NCBI GenBank assembly: GCA_027319585.1
Contig: DAHVMY010000048.1
Location: 1-10,798 of the forward strand
DNA: 10,798 bases
Source: AG-12 sp027319585
GTDB taxonomy: Bacteria; Chloroflexota; Dormibacteria; Aeolococcales; Bog-877
Direction: 5' to 3'
Part shown: positions 1 to 6,019 of the stretch, piece by piece
How positions within the stretch are numbered: the stretch's first letter is position 1
Layout: each line of letters starts with the position of its first letter
Notes under the pieces: generated by a model
What the model saw: the letters and a program-made list of their open reading frames with translations, nothing else
What the model was told of the DNA's origin: nothing
Database searches by the model: none
Made by a program: the position numbers and the translations under genes

Positions 1-261
1 ATGTTCCGCTGCAAGGAGAACGGCTACTGCTGCGGAGGGGGCGGGGGGGGCATGTGGCTGGACAGCTTCACCGGGCAGCACACCCAGCAACGCCTCAGCG
101 AGCGCCGGGTCAGGGAGGCGGTGGAAACCGGCGCCGAGATGCTGGTGGTCTGCTGCCCATACGAAGTCTCCCGCTTTGAGGACGCGGTGAAATCAACTGG
201 GAACCAGGGCAAGTTGCTGGTGCGCGACATCATCGAGCTGGTCGACGAGGCCCTTCACTAG
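1..261 (+). CDS. CCG-domain Fe-S protein, C-terminal fragment (HdrB3/HdrD-like)
   Basis: Only the last 86 codons are in the window; the ATG at base 1 is probably an internal Met, because the domain needs upstream sequence. What is seen is the second half of a CCG (cysteine-rich, HdrB/HdrD/GlpC-type) domain: a CCG motif at residues 10-12 followed by a glycine run, then CC-P-Y-E at 51-55, ending in a helical tail. It aligns residue for residue with the C-terminus of the membrane oxidoreductase encoded at 2015-4009, so the two are paralogues flanking etfBA. In this family the domain binds a 4Fe-4S cluster and handles thiol/disulfide or electron-transfer chemistry. Next to etfBA and the sHdr-type genes, the best guess is the HdrB3-type subunit of an EtfAB-linked sHdr system. 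The canonical final CxxC is incomplete (C52 but Glu at 55). It ends 10 nt before etfB. The exact subunit name is inference. Confidence 0.75.
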   Translation: MFRCKENGYCCGGGGGGMWLDSFTGQHTQQRLSERRVREAVETGAEMLVVCCPYEVSRFEDAVKSTGNQGKLLVRDIIELVDEALH

Positions 262-271
262 GAGGCTTTTA

Positions 272-1039
272 GTGCACATCGCCGTGATCTTGAAGCAGGT
301 GCCCGACCTGGTCGAGGAAGTAGAGGTGGATTCCCAGGGCACTGACATCGACCGGGACAGCGTCAAATGGAAACTCAATGAGTTCGACGACCATGCCCTG
401 GAGCAGGCCGTGCTGCTGAAGGAGAGCTCCGGGGCCGAGGTGACCGCGGTCGCGCTGGCGGCGGATGGGGTCGACCAGCTGCTCTATGCGGCAGTCGCCA
501 GGGGGGTGGACCGGGCGATTCGGGTGACCACCGCCAGCGCAAGGACCGATGCCCCCGCCGCCGCGGCGGCCCTGGCCGGGGTGCTGGCCGACATGGGGGT
601 CGACCTGGTCCTGACGGGAGTCCAGGCGGTGGATGATCTGCACGGTCAGCTGGCCCCGATCCTGGCCACCCGTCTTGGTTGGCCCCACGTCAGTGTGGTG
701 AGCAGGGTCAGCCTGGAGGGGACCGAGGCGGAGGTCACGCAGGAGTACTCCGGGGGCAGGATGGCGACCCTTGAGGTCGACCTACCGGCGGTCTTGGGAG
801 TCCAGGCGGCGCCCCGGCCGCCGCGCTACGTGCCCATCAGCCGGCTCCGCCAGGTCATGGCTTCGGCCGAGCTGGGGTCGGCGGCGGCGGCGGCCGCGGC
901 GCCCGCCTTGGGGTCCACGGTGACCCGGCTGGCCGCGCCCCCGCAGGGGCAGGGCGCCCAGATGCTAGAGGGCAGGCCCGAAGCGGTGGCGGAGCAGATC
1001 GTGGCGCTGCTTCGGGAACGCGGGTTGGTGGAGGCCTGA
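272..1039 (+). CDS. etfB: Electron transfer flavoprotein beta subunit (EtfB)
   Basis: A 255-residue protein, the usual length of EtfB. It begins with the family's characteristic strand and KQVPD motif (residues 8-12) and carries the nucleotide-binding segment G-V-Q-A-V-D-D at about 116-122, followed by the conserved LGWP element. The stretch around 185-200 (PRYVPIS) corresponds to the loop before the C-terminal arm that wraps EtfA. An alanine-rich linker near residues 208-218 is longer than usual. The GTG start is set by a GGAGG at 261-265, six nt upstream. EtfB pairs with EtfA to carry electrons on FAD; here the partner gene follows after 2 nt and a membrane acceptor follows that. Whether this ETF bifurcates (second FAD) or is a simple carrier (AMP) cannot be decided by eye. 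The sHdr-like context suggests it takes electrons from an Hdr-type complex rather than acyl-CoA dehydrogenases; that part is inference. Confidence 0.95.
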   Translation: MHIAVILKQVPDLVEEVEVDSQGTDIDRDSVKWKLNEFDDHALEQAVLLKESSGAEVTAVALAADGVDQLLYAAVARGVDRAIRVTTASARTDAPAAAAALAGVLADMGVDLVLTGVQAVDDLHGQLAPILATRLGWPHVSVVSRVSLEGTEAEVTQEYSGGRMATLEVDLPAVLGVQAAPRPPRYVPISRLRQVMASAELGSAAAAAAAPALGSTVTRLAAPPQGQGAQMLEGRPEAVAEQIVALLRERGLVEA

Positions 1040-1041
1040 CG

Positions 1042-2010
1042 ATGGCTGGAGTGCTGGTGTACGTCGAATCCGACGGTGAGCGGGTGGCGCCGATCAGTTT
1101 CGAGCTGCTGGCCGCCGCCCGGGAGCTGGCCCAGTCTCTGGGCGGCGACGTCGAGGCCTTGGTGGCGGCTGCGGATACCGGTCCTCTCGTCGGGGAGCTG
1201 GGGGCTGCCGACACCATTCTGGAGGTGACCAGTCCGGCACTGGCCGGCTATTTGCCGGAGGCTCAGCAGCTGGTCTTGGTGGAGGCCATCCGCGCCCGCA
1301 AGCCGGCGGTCGTGCTCGTGGGGTACACCTCGGCCGGCCTGGACCTCGCCGCCGGGGCCGCCACCGCCACCGGCCTGCCTGTGGTCGCCTACTGCACAGG
1401 GCTGCGGGCCGAGGGGTCCGATGTGGTCGCCGACAGCCAGCTCTACGGGGGCAAGCTGGTGGCCACCACCACGACCTCGACCCCGGCAGTCTTCTCAGTG
1501 GTGGCGGGATCCTTTGCGGAGGCCAACGGGCATGCCGGTGGCCGCGGGGAGCGGATCGTGACCGCCCCCCCGGCAGGCTTGGCACAGCTCAGAAGTCGGG
1601 TTCTGGGAACCACGGGAGCCGGCGGAGGGGCGGTGGACATCACCAAGGCGGAGCGGGTGGTCAGCGTGGGGCGCGGCATCGGCGGAGCCGACAACATCGA
1701 ACTGGCCGAGGAGTTGGCGACCGCCATGGGGGCCGAGCTGGGCGCCTCCCGCCCGGTGGTGGACAGCGGCTGGCTGCCCAAGGAACGACAGGTGGGCAAG
1801 TCGGGAATGACGGTCAAGCCCAAGCTGTACCTGGCGGTGGGGATCTCAGGCGCTCCGGAACACCTGGAGGGCATGCATGATGCCGGACTGGTGATTGCCA
1901 TCAACACCGATGGCGACGCCCCCATCTTCAAGGTGGCGGACTACGGCACCACCTGCGACCTCTTCGACCTGCTCCCCGCAATCACCGCACTGCTGAAGCC
2001 GGCAGGCTGA
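1042..2010 (+). CDS. etfA: Electron transfer flavoprotein alpha subunit (EtfA)
   Basis: A 322-residue EtfA of normal length, with an N-terminal EtfA/B-type domain (about 1-190) and a C-terminal FAD-binding domain. The FAD signature is clear: V-G-R-G-I-G near 209-214, then GASRPVVDSGW, QVGKSG, the AVGISGAPEHL segment and finally the AINTD..APIF..ADYG block. These match the residues that hold the FAD isoalloxazine and ADP moieties in known ETFs. The ATG lies 2 nt after the etfB stop, so the two are translationally coupled and should be made in equal amounts. The next gene starts 4 nt after this stop. It accepts electrons into FAD and passes them to the membrane-bound oxidoreductase encoded immediately downstream. 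The usual QVGQTG is QVGKSG here, a conservative change. Confidence 0.96.
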   Translation: MAGVLVYVESDGERVAPISFELLAAARELAQSLGGDVEALVAAADTGPLVGELGAADTILEVTSPALAGYLPEAQQLVLVEAIRARKPAVVLVGYTSAGLDLAAGAATATGLPVVAYCTGLRAEGSDVVADSQLYGGKLVATTTTSTPAVFSVVAGSFAEANGHAGGRGERIVTAPPAGLAQLRSRVLGTTGAGGGAVDITKAERVVSVGRGIGGADNIELAEELATAMGAELGASRPVVDSGWLPKERQVGKSGMTVKPKLYLAVGISGAPEHLEGMHDAGLVIAINTDGDAPIFKVADYGTTCDLFDLLPAITALLKPAG

Positions 2011-2014
2011 GCCC

Positions 2015-4009
2015 GTGGCCGCAACCTCGATCGCGCTGCTTTCCCTGATCCTGGTCACCTTGGCCTGGGCGGGATACCGCTTCTGGAGGCTGTTTCGGCC
2101 CCTGACCCGGGCCGCCCCGGAGAATCGCTTCGACCAGCCGCTGCGCCGCATCTGGGGAGTCGTCACCAATGTCGGGGGGCACACCCGGCTGCTCCAGATC
2201 CGGTATTCGGGGACCCTCCACCTGCTGATCTTCAGTGGCTTCGTGGTGCTGCTCACAGCGGTGGTCCAGGAGTTCGGCAAGGGGCTGGCGCCCGGATTCA
2301 GCCTGGCCGTCATCGGCGGCAACACCTGGATCGCCTTGCTGCAGGACATCTTCGAGGTGCTGGTGGTGGTTGGAGTAGCGATGGCCGCCTACAACCGCTA
2401 CGTGCGCCGCCCGGATCGATTCAAGGGCTCCAACGAGCGCGACGCCACCGTCATCTTGGTACTGATCTTTTGCGTCGTGGCCAGCCTGCTCTTGCACGAT
2501 GCCTTTCGCATCGCCGAAGGCCACGACCCTTCCGCCAGCTGGCGGCCCGTCAGCTCGGCGCTGGCTGCGGTGGTGAGAGCGGTGGGCCTGCATGGCGCTG
2601 CCTCCCAGCCCTGGGCCCACGTCTTCTACTGGACCCACATCCTGGCCATCCTCGGCTTCCTCGCCTACATCCCCACCTCCAAGCACCTGCACATATTCGT
2701 GGGCATCCCCAACATCTACTTCCGGGACCTGTCCCCCAAGGGCACCCTGCCGGCGGCGGATCTCAGCCAGCCCTCGATCGGCCTCAAGGAGATCCACCAG
2801 ATGGGTTGGAAGCAGATGCTGGATCTCTACGCCTGCACGGAGTGCGGGCGCTGCCAGGCGGTGTGCCCTGCCTTCGCCGCAGGCCAGCCGCTCAGCCCCA
2901 AGCTCCTGATCATGGATTTGCGCGACCACCTCCTGGAGCAGGAGGGCATCGGCTCCCACCGCAAGGGGGTGGGTGGGGTCCAGCTGCTGGGCGACGCGGT
3001 CCGTGACGACACGCTCTGGGCATGCACCACCTGCCGCGCCTGCATGCAGGTCTGTCCGCTCCATATCGAGCATGTGCCCAAGATCGTCGACATGCGCCGG
3101 CAGCTGGTGGAGCAGGGACGGATGGAGCCGCGGCTACAGGACACCTTGGCCAGCCTCGCCCAGTACGGCAACTCCTTCAATCAGTCTGAGCGGCTGCGCT
3201 CCAAGTGGACCAAGGATCTCGGCTTCACGATCAAGGACGCGCGCAAGGAGCCGGTCGACGTGCTCTGGTTCGTGGGCGACTTTGCTTCCTACGACCCCCG
3301 GGTCCAGCGCCTCACTCAGACCGTGGCCAGAGTCCTCCACCGCGCCGGAGTGGACTTCGGGATTCTCTATGACAGCGAGCGCAACAGCGGCAATGATGTG
3401 CGCCGGGTCGGCGAGGAGGGCCTCTTCGAGATGCTGGCCCAGCACAACATCGAGACCCTCGGCAAGTGCCAGTTCCAGCGCATCATGACCACCGACCCCC
3501 ACAGCCTCAACGCGCTCGGCCAGGAGTACCCCAGGCTCGGGGGAACCTATCCCGTGCTCCACTACACCCAGCTCTTGTTGGAGCTGCTGGAGCAGGGGGC
3601 ACTCAAGCCCACCAGGGGTCAGGAGATGGTGGCCACCTACCACGACCCCTGCTATCTGGGCAGGTACAACAACGGCTTCGACGCACCCCGCCGGGTCATG
3701 GAGTTGCTCGGGGTCAAGGTGCACGAGATGCCCCGCTGTCGCGAGAACAGCTTCTGCTGCGGGGCCGGCGGCGGTAGGATCTGGATGGACGATCGTGGGG
3801 TCAAGGAGCGCCCCAGTGAGAACCGGATTCGCGAGGCGGTGGCCCTTGGCGATGCCCGCTACTTCGTGGTGGCGTGCCCCAAGGACGTGGTCATGTACAC
3901 GGCGGCGGTGCAAACAACGCAAATGGACGGCCGCATCGAGGTGATGGACGTCATCGAACTGGTGGAGGCTGCCCTGGAGCCGGAGGAGGCCACCGTTGCT
4001 GTCGCTTGA
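2015..4009 (+). CDS. etfD: Membrane ETF:quinone oxidoreductase-like Fe-S protein (EtfD/EMO type)
   Basis: A 664-residue fusion. The first 225 residues form about five membrane helices (roughly 5-27, 68-87, 103-122, 140-160, 205-223), resembling a NarI/DsrM-type cytochrome b domain, with candidate haem ligands H69, H161, H170, H202 and H208. Then come two 4Fe-4S motifs (C274/277/280/284 and C337/340/343/347) as in HdrC/GlpC, followed by two CCG domains. The first CCG domain (about 410-530) has lost its cysteines (S-G-N-D, T-T-D-P-H-S). The second keeps C546, C575 and CCG 581-583, but its last motif is C621-P-K-D rather than CxxC. This architecture is that of EtfD/EMO proteins, which move electrons from EtfAB into menaquinone at the cytoplasmic face. 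It starts at GTG 4 nt after etfA, with only a weak Shine-Dalgarno sequence, so coupling is likely. An alternative is a generic HdrD/LutA-like oxidoreductase, but the etfBA neighbours favour EMO. Confidence 0.9.
   Translation: MAATSIALLSLILVTLAWAGYRFWRLFRPLTRAAPENRFDQPLRRIWGVVTNVGGHTRLLQIRYSGTLHLLIFSGFVVLLTAVVQEFGKGLAPGFSLAVIGGNTWIALLQDIFEVLVVVGVAMAAYNRYVRRPDRFKGSNERDATVILVLIFCVVASLLLHDAFRIAEGHDPSASWRPVSSALAAVVRAVGLHGAASQPWAHVFYWTHILAILGFLAYIPTSKHLHIFVGIPNIYFRDLSPKGTLPAADLSQPSIGLKEIHQMGWKQMLDLYACTECGRCQAVCPAFAAGQPLSPKLLIMDLRDHLLEQEGIGSHRKGVGGVQLLGDAVRDDTLWACTTCRACMQVCPLHIEHVPKIVDMRRQLVEQGRMEPRLQDTLASLAQYGNSFNQSERLRSKWTKDLGFTIKDARKEPVDVLWFVGDFASYDPRVQRLTQTVARVLHRAGVDFGILYDSERNSGNDVRRVGEEGLFEMLAQHNIETLGKCQFQRIMTTDPHSLNALGQEYPRLGGTYPVLHYTQLLLELLEQGALKPTRGQEMVATYHDPCYLGRYNNGFDAPRRVMELLGVKVHEMPRCRENSFCCGAGGGRIWMDDRGVKERPSENRIREAVALGDARYFVVACPKDVVMYTAAVQTTQMDGRIEVMDVIELVEAALEPEEATVAVA
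3982..3989 (+). promoter_or_regulatory. Ribosome binding site fixing a TTG start
   Basis: GGAGGAGG lies inside the end of the upstream gene, six nt before the TTG at 3996. It is the strongest Shine-Dalgarno match near this junction and supports the TTG start and the 14-nt gene overlap. Confidence 0.7.
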
Positions 4010-4409
4010 ACAGCCGGAGCCAGGAAGCGCCCTCGCGGATGCCATCGCCGACCGCCAGGCGGGCTTGCTGCGCGCTCACGAGCGGGGGCTGGCGTTGGCC
4101 CCGGGGGCGCCGCTGGAAGCGGGGTCGGGGGGCGCTGGGCGCAGTCTTTCCGAGGCGCTGCTGAGGCGTGCCCTGCAGTGCCTGGCCGAGTCCTCTGAGT
4201 ATTCCCTGGCACGGCGGCTCGTGGCCGAGGGCAGCCTGGCGGCCACCCCCAGCCCGCTCGTGGAGGTCTCCCGGCAAGCGCTCGCGCAGGCCGGCTTGGC
4301 GACCTGGAATCCGGCGACCGGCGAGCTGCGCGGGACCGCCCTGGTCGCTGCCCTGATGCGATTCTTCGAGGCTGGCATCGAGGGGGTGCGCAACCAGGCG
4401 AGCCCATGA
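3996..4409 (+). CDS. Unrecognised 137-residue protein of the sHdr-like operon
   Basis: I do not recognise this family. The protein is soluble, Ala/Leu/Arg-rich and probably all-helical, with one Cys (near residue 62), no metal motif, no signal peptide and no membrane segment. A weakly compact C-terminal half (about 50-130) looks like a small helical domain with a possible beta wing (T-W-N-P-A-T-G-E). It starts at TTG 3996, supported by a strong GGAGGAGG, overlaps the membrane oxidoreductase gene by 14 nt, and its stop overlaps the next ATG (ATGA at 4406-4409). That coupling makes a role tied to the EtfAB/LbpA machinery likely, perhaps as an assembly or accessory factor, but no function can be read from the sequence. 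Codon use looks like that of its neighbours. Confidence 0.75.
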   Translation: MLSLEQPEPGSALADAIADRQAGLLRAHERGLALAPGAPLEAGSGGAGRSLSEALLRRALQCLAESSEYSLARRLVAEGSLAATPSPLVEVSRQALAQAGLATWNPATGELRGTALVAALMRFFEAGIEGVRNQASP

Positions 4410-4696
4410 CCTGTCCATTTTGCGAGCGGGCCGGCGAGCGGCGCGAGCTGCACGCGCACATGCTGTCTGACCATAGGGACCGGCTGGTCACCAGAAGCGA
4501 GGAAGGACGAATCTTCATGGAGGTGAACTGCCCGACCTGTTCCGAGGGGATCAGCAAGGAGGTGAACCCGCGCGGGCGCGACCCCGAGTTCTTGGACAAG
4601 TTCGCGGACGAGATTAGGATGGTGGGCTTCGATCTCTTGCTCTATCACTGGGAGACGCATGTCGCAGCCGCCGTAGAGGGACCGACGGAGGGATAG
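4406..4696 (+). CDS. Small Cys/His (probable zinc-binding) protein, 96 aa
   Basis: Unrecognised small protein. The N-terminus holds a C2H2-like pattern: C3-x2-C6, then H16, H18 and H23 (spacing C-x2-C-x11-H-x4-H if H18/H23 are used), with the typical Leu before the first His. A second C-P-T-C pair sits at 42-45, followed by a helical, acidic C-terminal half. These ligands suggest one or two zinc (or Fe-S) sites. The start overlaps the previous stop in ATGA and the stop lies 2 nt before the next gene's TTG, so it is fully embedded in the operon just ahead of the two lipoate-binding proteins. A protein-protein or assembly role is more natural here than DNA binding, but that is inference. Confidence 0.75.
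   Translation: MTCPFCERAGERRELHAHMLSDHRDRLVTRSEEGRIFMEVNCPTCSEGISKEVNPRGRDPEFLDKFADEIRMVGFDLLLYHWETHVAAAVEGPTEG
4687..4692 (+). promoter_or_regulatory. Ribosome binding site for TTG-started LbpA
   Basis: GGAGGG six nt ahead of the TTG at 4699 decides the start of the first lipoate-binding protein, for which no ATG exists near the N-terminus of the domain. Confidence 0.7.
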
Positions 4697-4698
4697 CC

Positions 4699-5136
4699 TT
4701 GGCCACAGTCAACCACTGCAACATTCCGGACGATCTCCATTACATGATCCAAAAGCATGTCTGGGTCCAGCGCGAAAGCGACGGCTGTGCCCTGATCGGC
4801 ATCACCGATGTCGCCCAAAAGCTGGCGGGCAAGATCATCGTGGTCACCACCAAGAAAGTCGGCCGGGGTCTGACCAAGGGTCAGAGCACAGGCACCATCG
4901 AGAGCTCAAAATGGGTGGGCCCGATCCCGAGCCCGCTCACCGGTGAGATCGTGGCTGTCAACCAGGCGCCCCAGGACGATCCCACCGTGCTGAACCGGGA
5001 CCCGTACGGCAACTGGATAGTGCGGCTGCAACCCTCCAATTGGGAGGAGGAGAGTGGCGACCTGGTGACCGGGACCGATGGGGTCGAAGCCTACCGCCGC
5101 CTGCTGGAGGCGGAGGGGATCGACTGCGGCAGCTGA
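4699..5136 (+). CDS. lbpA: GcvH-like lipoate-binding protein (LbpA type), copy 1
   Basis: A 145-residue protein with the GcvH/biotinyl-lipoyl hammerhead fold: N-terminal strand ending H-V-W-V, a G-I-T-D-V-A-Q element, the modified-lysine hairpin E-S-S-K-W-V-G-P with K71 as the predicted lipoyl site, then S-P-L-T-G-E-I-V-A-V-N and N-R-D-P-Y-G-N-W. The K-W-V-G-P context differs from the ES(V)KA of glycine-cleavage GcvH and fits the LbpA proteins of sHdr sulfur oxidation, where the lipoyl arm shuttles between sites of the sHdr complex. Cys residues near both ends (C7 and C143) are shared with copy 2. Start is TTG with a clear GGAGGG. No other glycine-cleavage genes are present, which argues against a GcvH role. 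It lies 2 nt after the upstream stop and 2 nt before the next start. Confidence 0.9.
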   Translation: MATVNHCNIPDDLHYMIQKHVWVQRESDGCALIGITDVAQKLAGKIIVVTTKKVGRGLTKGQSTGTIESSKWVGPIPSPLTGEIVAVNQAPQDDPTVLNRDPYGNWIVRLQPSNWEEESGDLVTGTDGVEAYRRLLEAEGIDCGS

Positions 5137-5138
5137 AT

Positions 5139-5603
5139 GTGGACATTCCCCCGCGTACCCATCAGGGCTGTGCCATCCCCCATGATCTTGAGTACGACCT
5201 CGAGAGCGATGTGTGGGTGCGCTTCGAGGCAGACGGCAGCGCCACCATGGGCATGACCGATCCCGCCCAGACCCGGGCGGGCAAGCTGGTGAGCATCCTC
5301 TTCAAACGTCCGGGCAGGCTGCTCGAAGCCGGCCAGAGCGTGGCGACCATCGAGAGCGCGAAGTGGGTGGGGCCCTTCCCAACCCCCCTGTCGGGGGAGC
5401 TCCTGGAGGTCAATCAGGCAGGCTTCCAGAGAGACATCCTGATTGCCAATCGCGACCCCTATGGCGAGGGCTGGCTGGCCCGGCTGCGCCCCAGCGACCT
5501 CGTTCGCGACCGGCCCCGGCTGACGGCAGGTCCGCAGGCCTTCGACTATTACAAGGAGCGCATCGACCGTGAAGGAATCCGATGCTACCGCTGCGCCGAC
5601 TGA
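5139..5603 (+). CDS. lbpA: GcvH-like lipoate-binding protein (LbpA type), copy 2
   Basis: A 154-residue paralogue of the preceding protein, matching through the whole domain: C-A-I-P-H-D-L-E-Y near the N-terminus, G-M-T-D-P-A-Q, E-S-A-K-W-V-G-P with predicted lipoyl lysine K75, P-L-S-G-E-L and N-R-D-P-Y-G. It shares C11 and the C-terminal E-G-I-x-C with copy 1 and adds a second terminal Cys (C-Y-R-C). The in-frame start is GTG at 5139; the ATG at 5137 is in another frame. A GGAGGGG lies about 20 nt upstream, too far to be ideal, so translation probably depends on coupling to copy 1, whose stop is 2 nt before. The low-complexity sequence encoded further upstream in this frame is overlap with copy 1, not protein. 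Expected substrate of the lipoate ligase at 8001-9089. Two carriers may serve different partners or sites. Confidence 0.9.
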   Translation: MDIPPRTHQGCAIPHDLEYDLESDVWVRFEADGSATMGMTDPAQTRAGKLVSILFKRPGRLLEAGQSVATIESAKWVGPFPTPLSGELLEVNQAGFQRDILIANRDPYGEGWLARLRPSDLVRDRPRLTAGPQAFDYYKERIDREGIRCYRCAD

Positions 5604-5790
5604 GCAGCTGTGCCCGCTCTGCCAGATGATGCCGATGGAGGCCGGACGGCCGATGTGCCCGACCTGCTGGCGGCTGGCCCCCACCTGGGTGCGGCGCAAG
5701 TTCAAGGACAACCAGCAGGCGGATTGGTCACGCCTCCTTGAGGAGGATTCCATCCGCACCCCCAAGCAGGAGGAGAACGATGGCGATTGA
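5569..5790 (+). CDS. Small zinc-ribbon-like protein, 73 aa
   Basis: Unrecognised family. Four cysteines in two C-P-x-C knuckles (C15/C18 and C30/C33, 11 residues apart) make a minimal zinc ribbon; the rest is a basic helix followed by a charged tail. GTG start at 5569 with AAGGAG at 5553-5558 at good spacing. It overlaps lbpA copy 2 by 35 nt and tusA by 11 nt, an unusually nested arrangement that argues for obligate coupling. The conserved-looking CP-C knuckles in a reading frame different from both neighbours support a real gene rather than a shadow. It could be a rubredoxin-like metal site or a structural zinc site binding LbpA or TusA; nothing in the sequence distinguishes these. Confidence 0.65.
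   Translation: MKESDATAAPTEQLCPLCQMMPMEAGRPMCPTCWRLAPTWVRRKFKDNQQADWSRLLEEDSIRTPKQEENDGD
5768..5773 (+). promoter_or_regulatory. Ribosome binding site choosing the tusA start
   Basis: A perfect AGGAGG six nt ahead of the ATG at 5780. It favours this ATG over an in-frame ATG at 5738, which would add 14 residues not present in the TusA fold. Confidence 0.75.
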
Positions 5791-6019
5791 AGGTGCCGAC
5801 AAGACGCTCGACTGTCTCCACATGATGTGCCCGATGCCGATCGTGAAGGTGTCCAAGGCGATCAAGGAGGTGGAGGTGGGGCAGACCTTGCTGCTGATCG
5901 CCGACGACCCGGGCGCGACTCCGGACATTCAGACCTGGTCGCGGCGGATGGGCCACGAGTTGGTCGCCACCGAGCAGGACGGCAAGGTGCTGCGATTTCT
6001 GATCCGGAGGACCAGCTGA
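5780..6019 (+). CDS. tusA: TusA-family sulfur carrier protein
   Basis: A 79-residue protein, the usual TusA length, with the C-P-x-P signature at residues 17-20 (C17-P-M-P), where C17 is the residue that carries sulfur as a persulfide. The surrounding order (L-D-C-L-H-M-M-C-P, then I-V-K-V-S-K-A-I, strand, P-G-A-T-P-D-I, and a helix-strand end) is the complete TusA two-layer fold. A second cysteine, C12, lies five residues before the active one. In sulfur-oxidiser operons TusA hands sulfane sulfur to the sHdr or rDsr machinery rather than to tRNA thiolation; its place between lbpA copies and hdrC supports that role. It starts at an ATG with perfect AGGAGG, overlaps the upstream gene by 11 nt, and shares one base with the hdrC start (TGATG). 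Confidence 0.93.
   Translation: MAIEGADKTLDCLHMMCPMPIVKVSKAIKEVEVGQTLLLIADDPGATPDIQTWSRRMGHELVATEQDGKVLRFLIRRTS

Noticed and set aside
37..50. G-rich run as a possible G-quadruplex
   Set aside because: It is explained by the glycine-rich loop that always follows the CCG motif in this family.
1982..3073. 363-codon open frame on the - strand
   Set aside because: Antisense to the membrane Fe-S oxidoreductase, whose helices and two CxxCxxCxxxCP motifs are on the + strand; the minus translation is His/Asp/Gln-rich without family features.
5137..5139. ATG as the start of the second lipoate-binding protein
   Set aside because: It is out of frame with the protein; the in-frame start is the overlapping GTG at 5139.
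4699..5603. Glycine cleavage H proteins
   Set aside because: No gcvT or gcvP is nearby; the K-W-V-G-P context and the neighbours TusA, HdrC and EtfAB fit LbpA instead.
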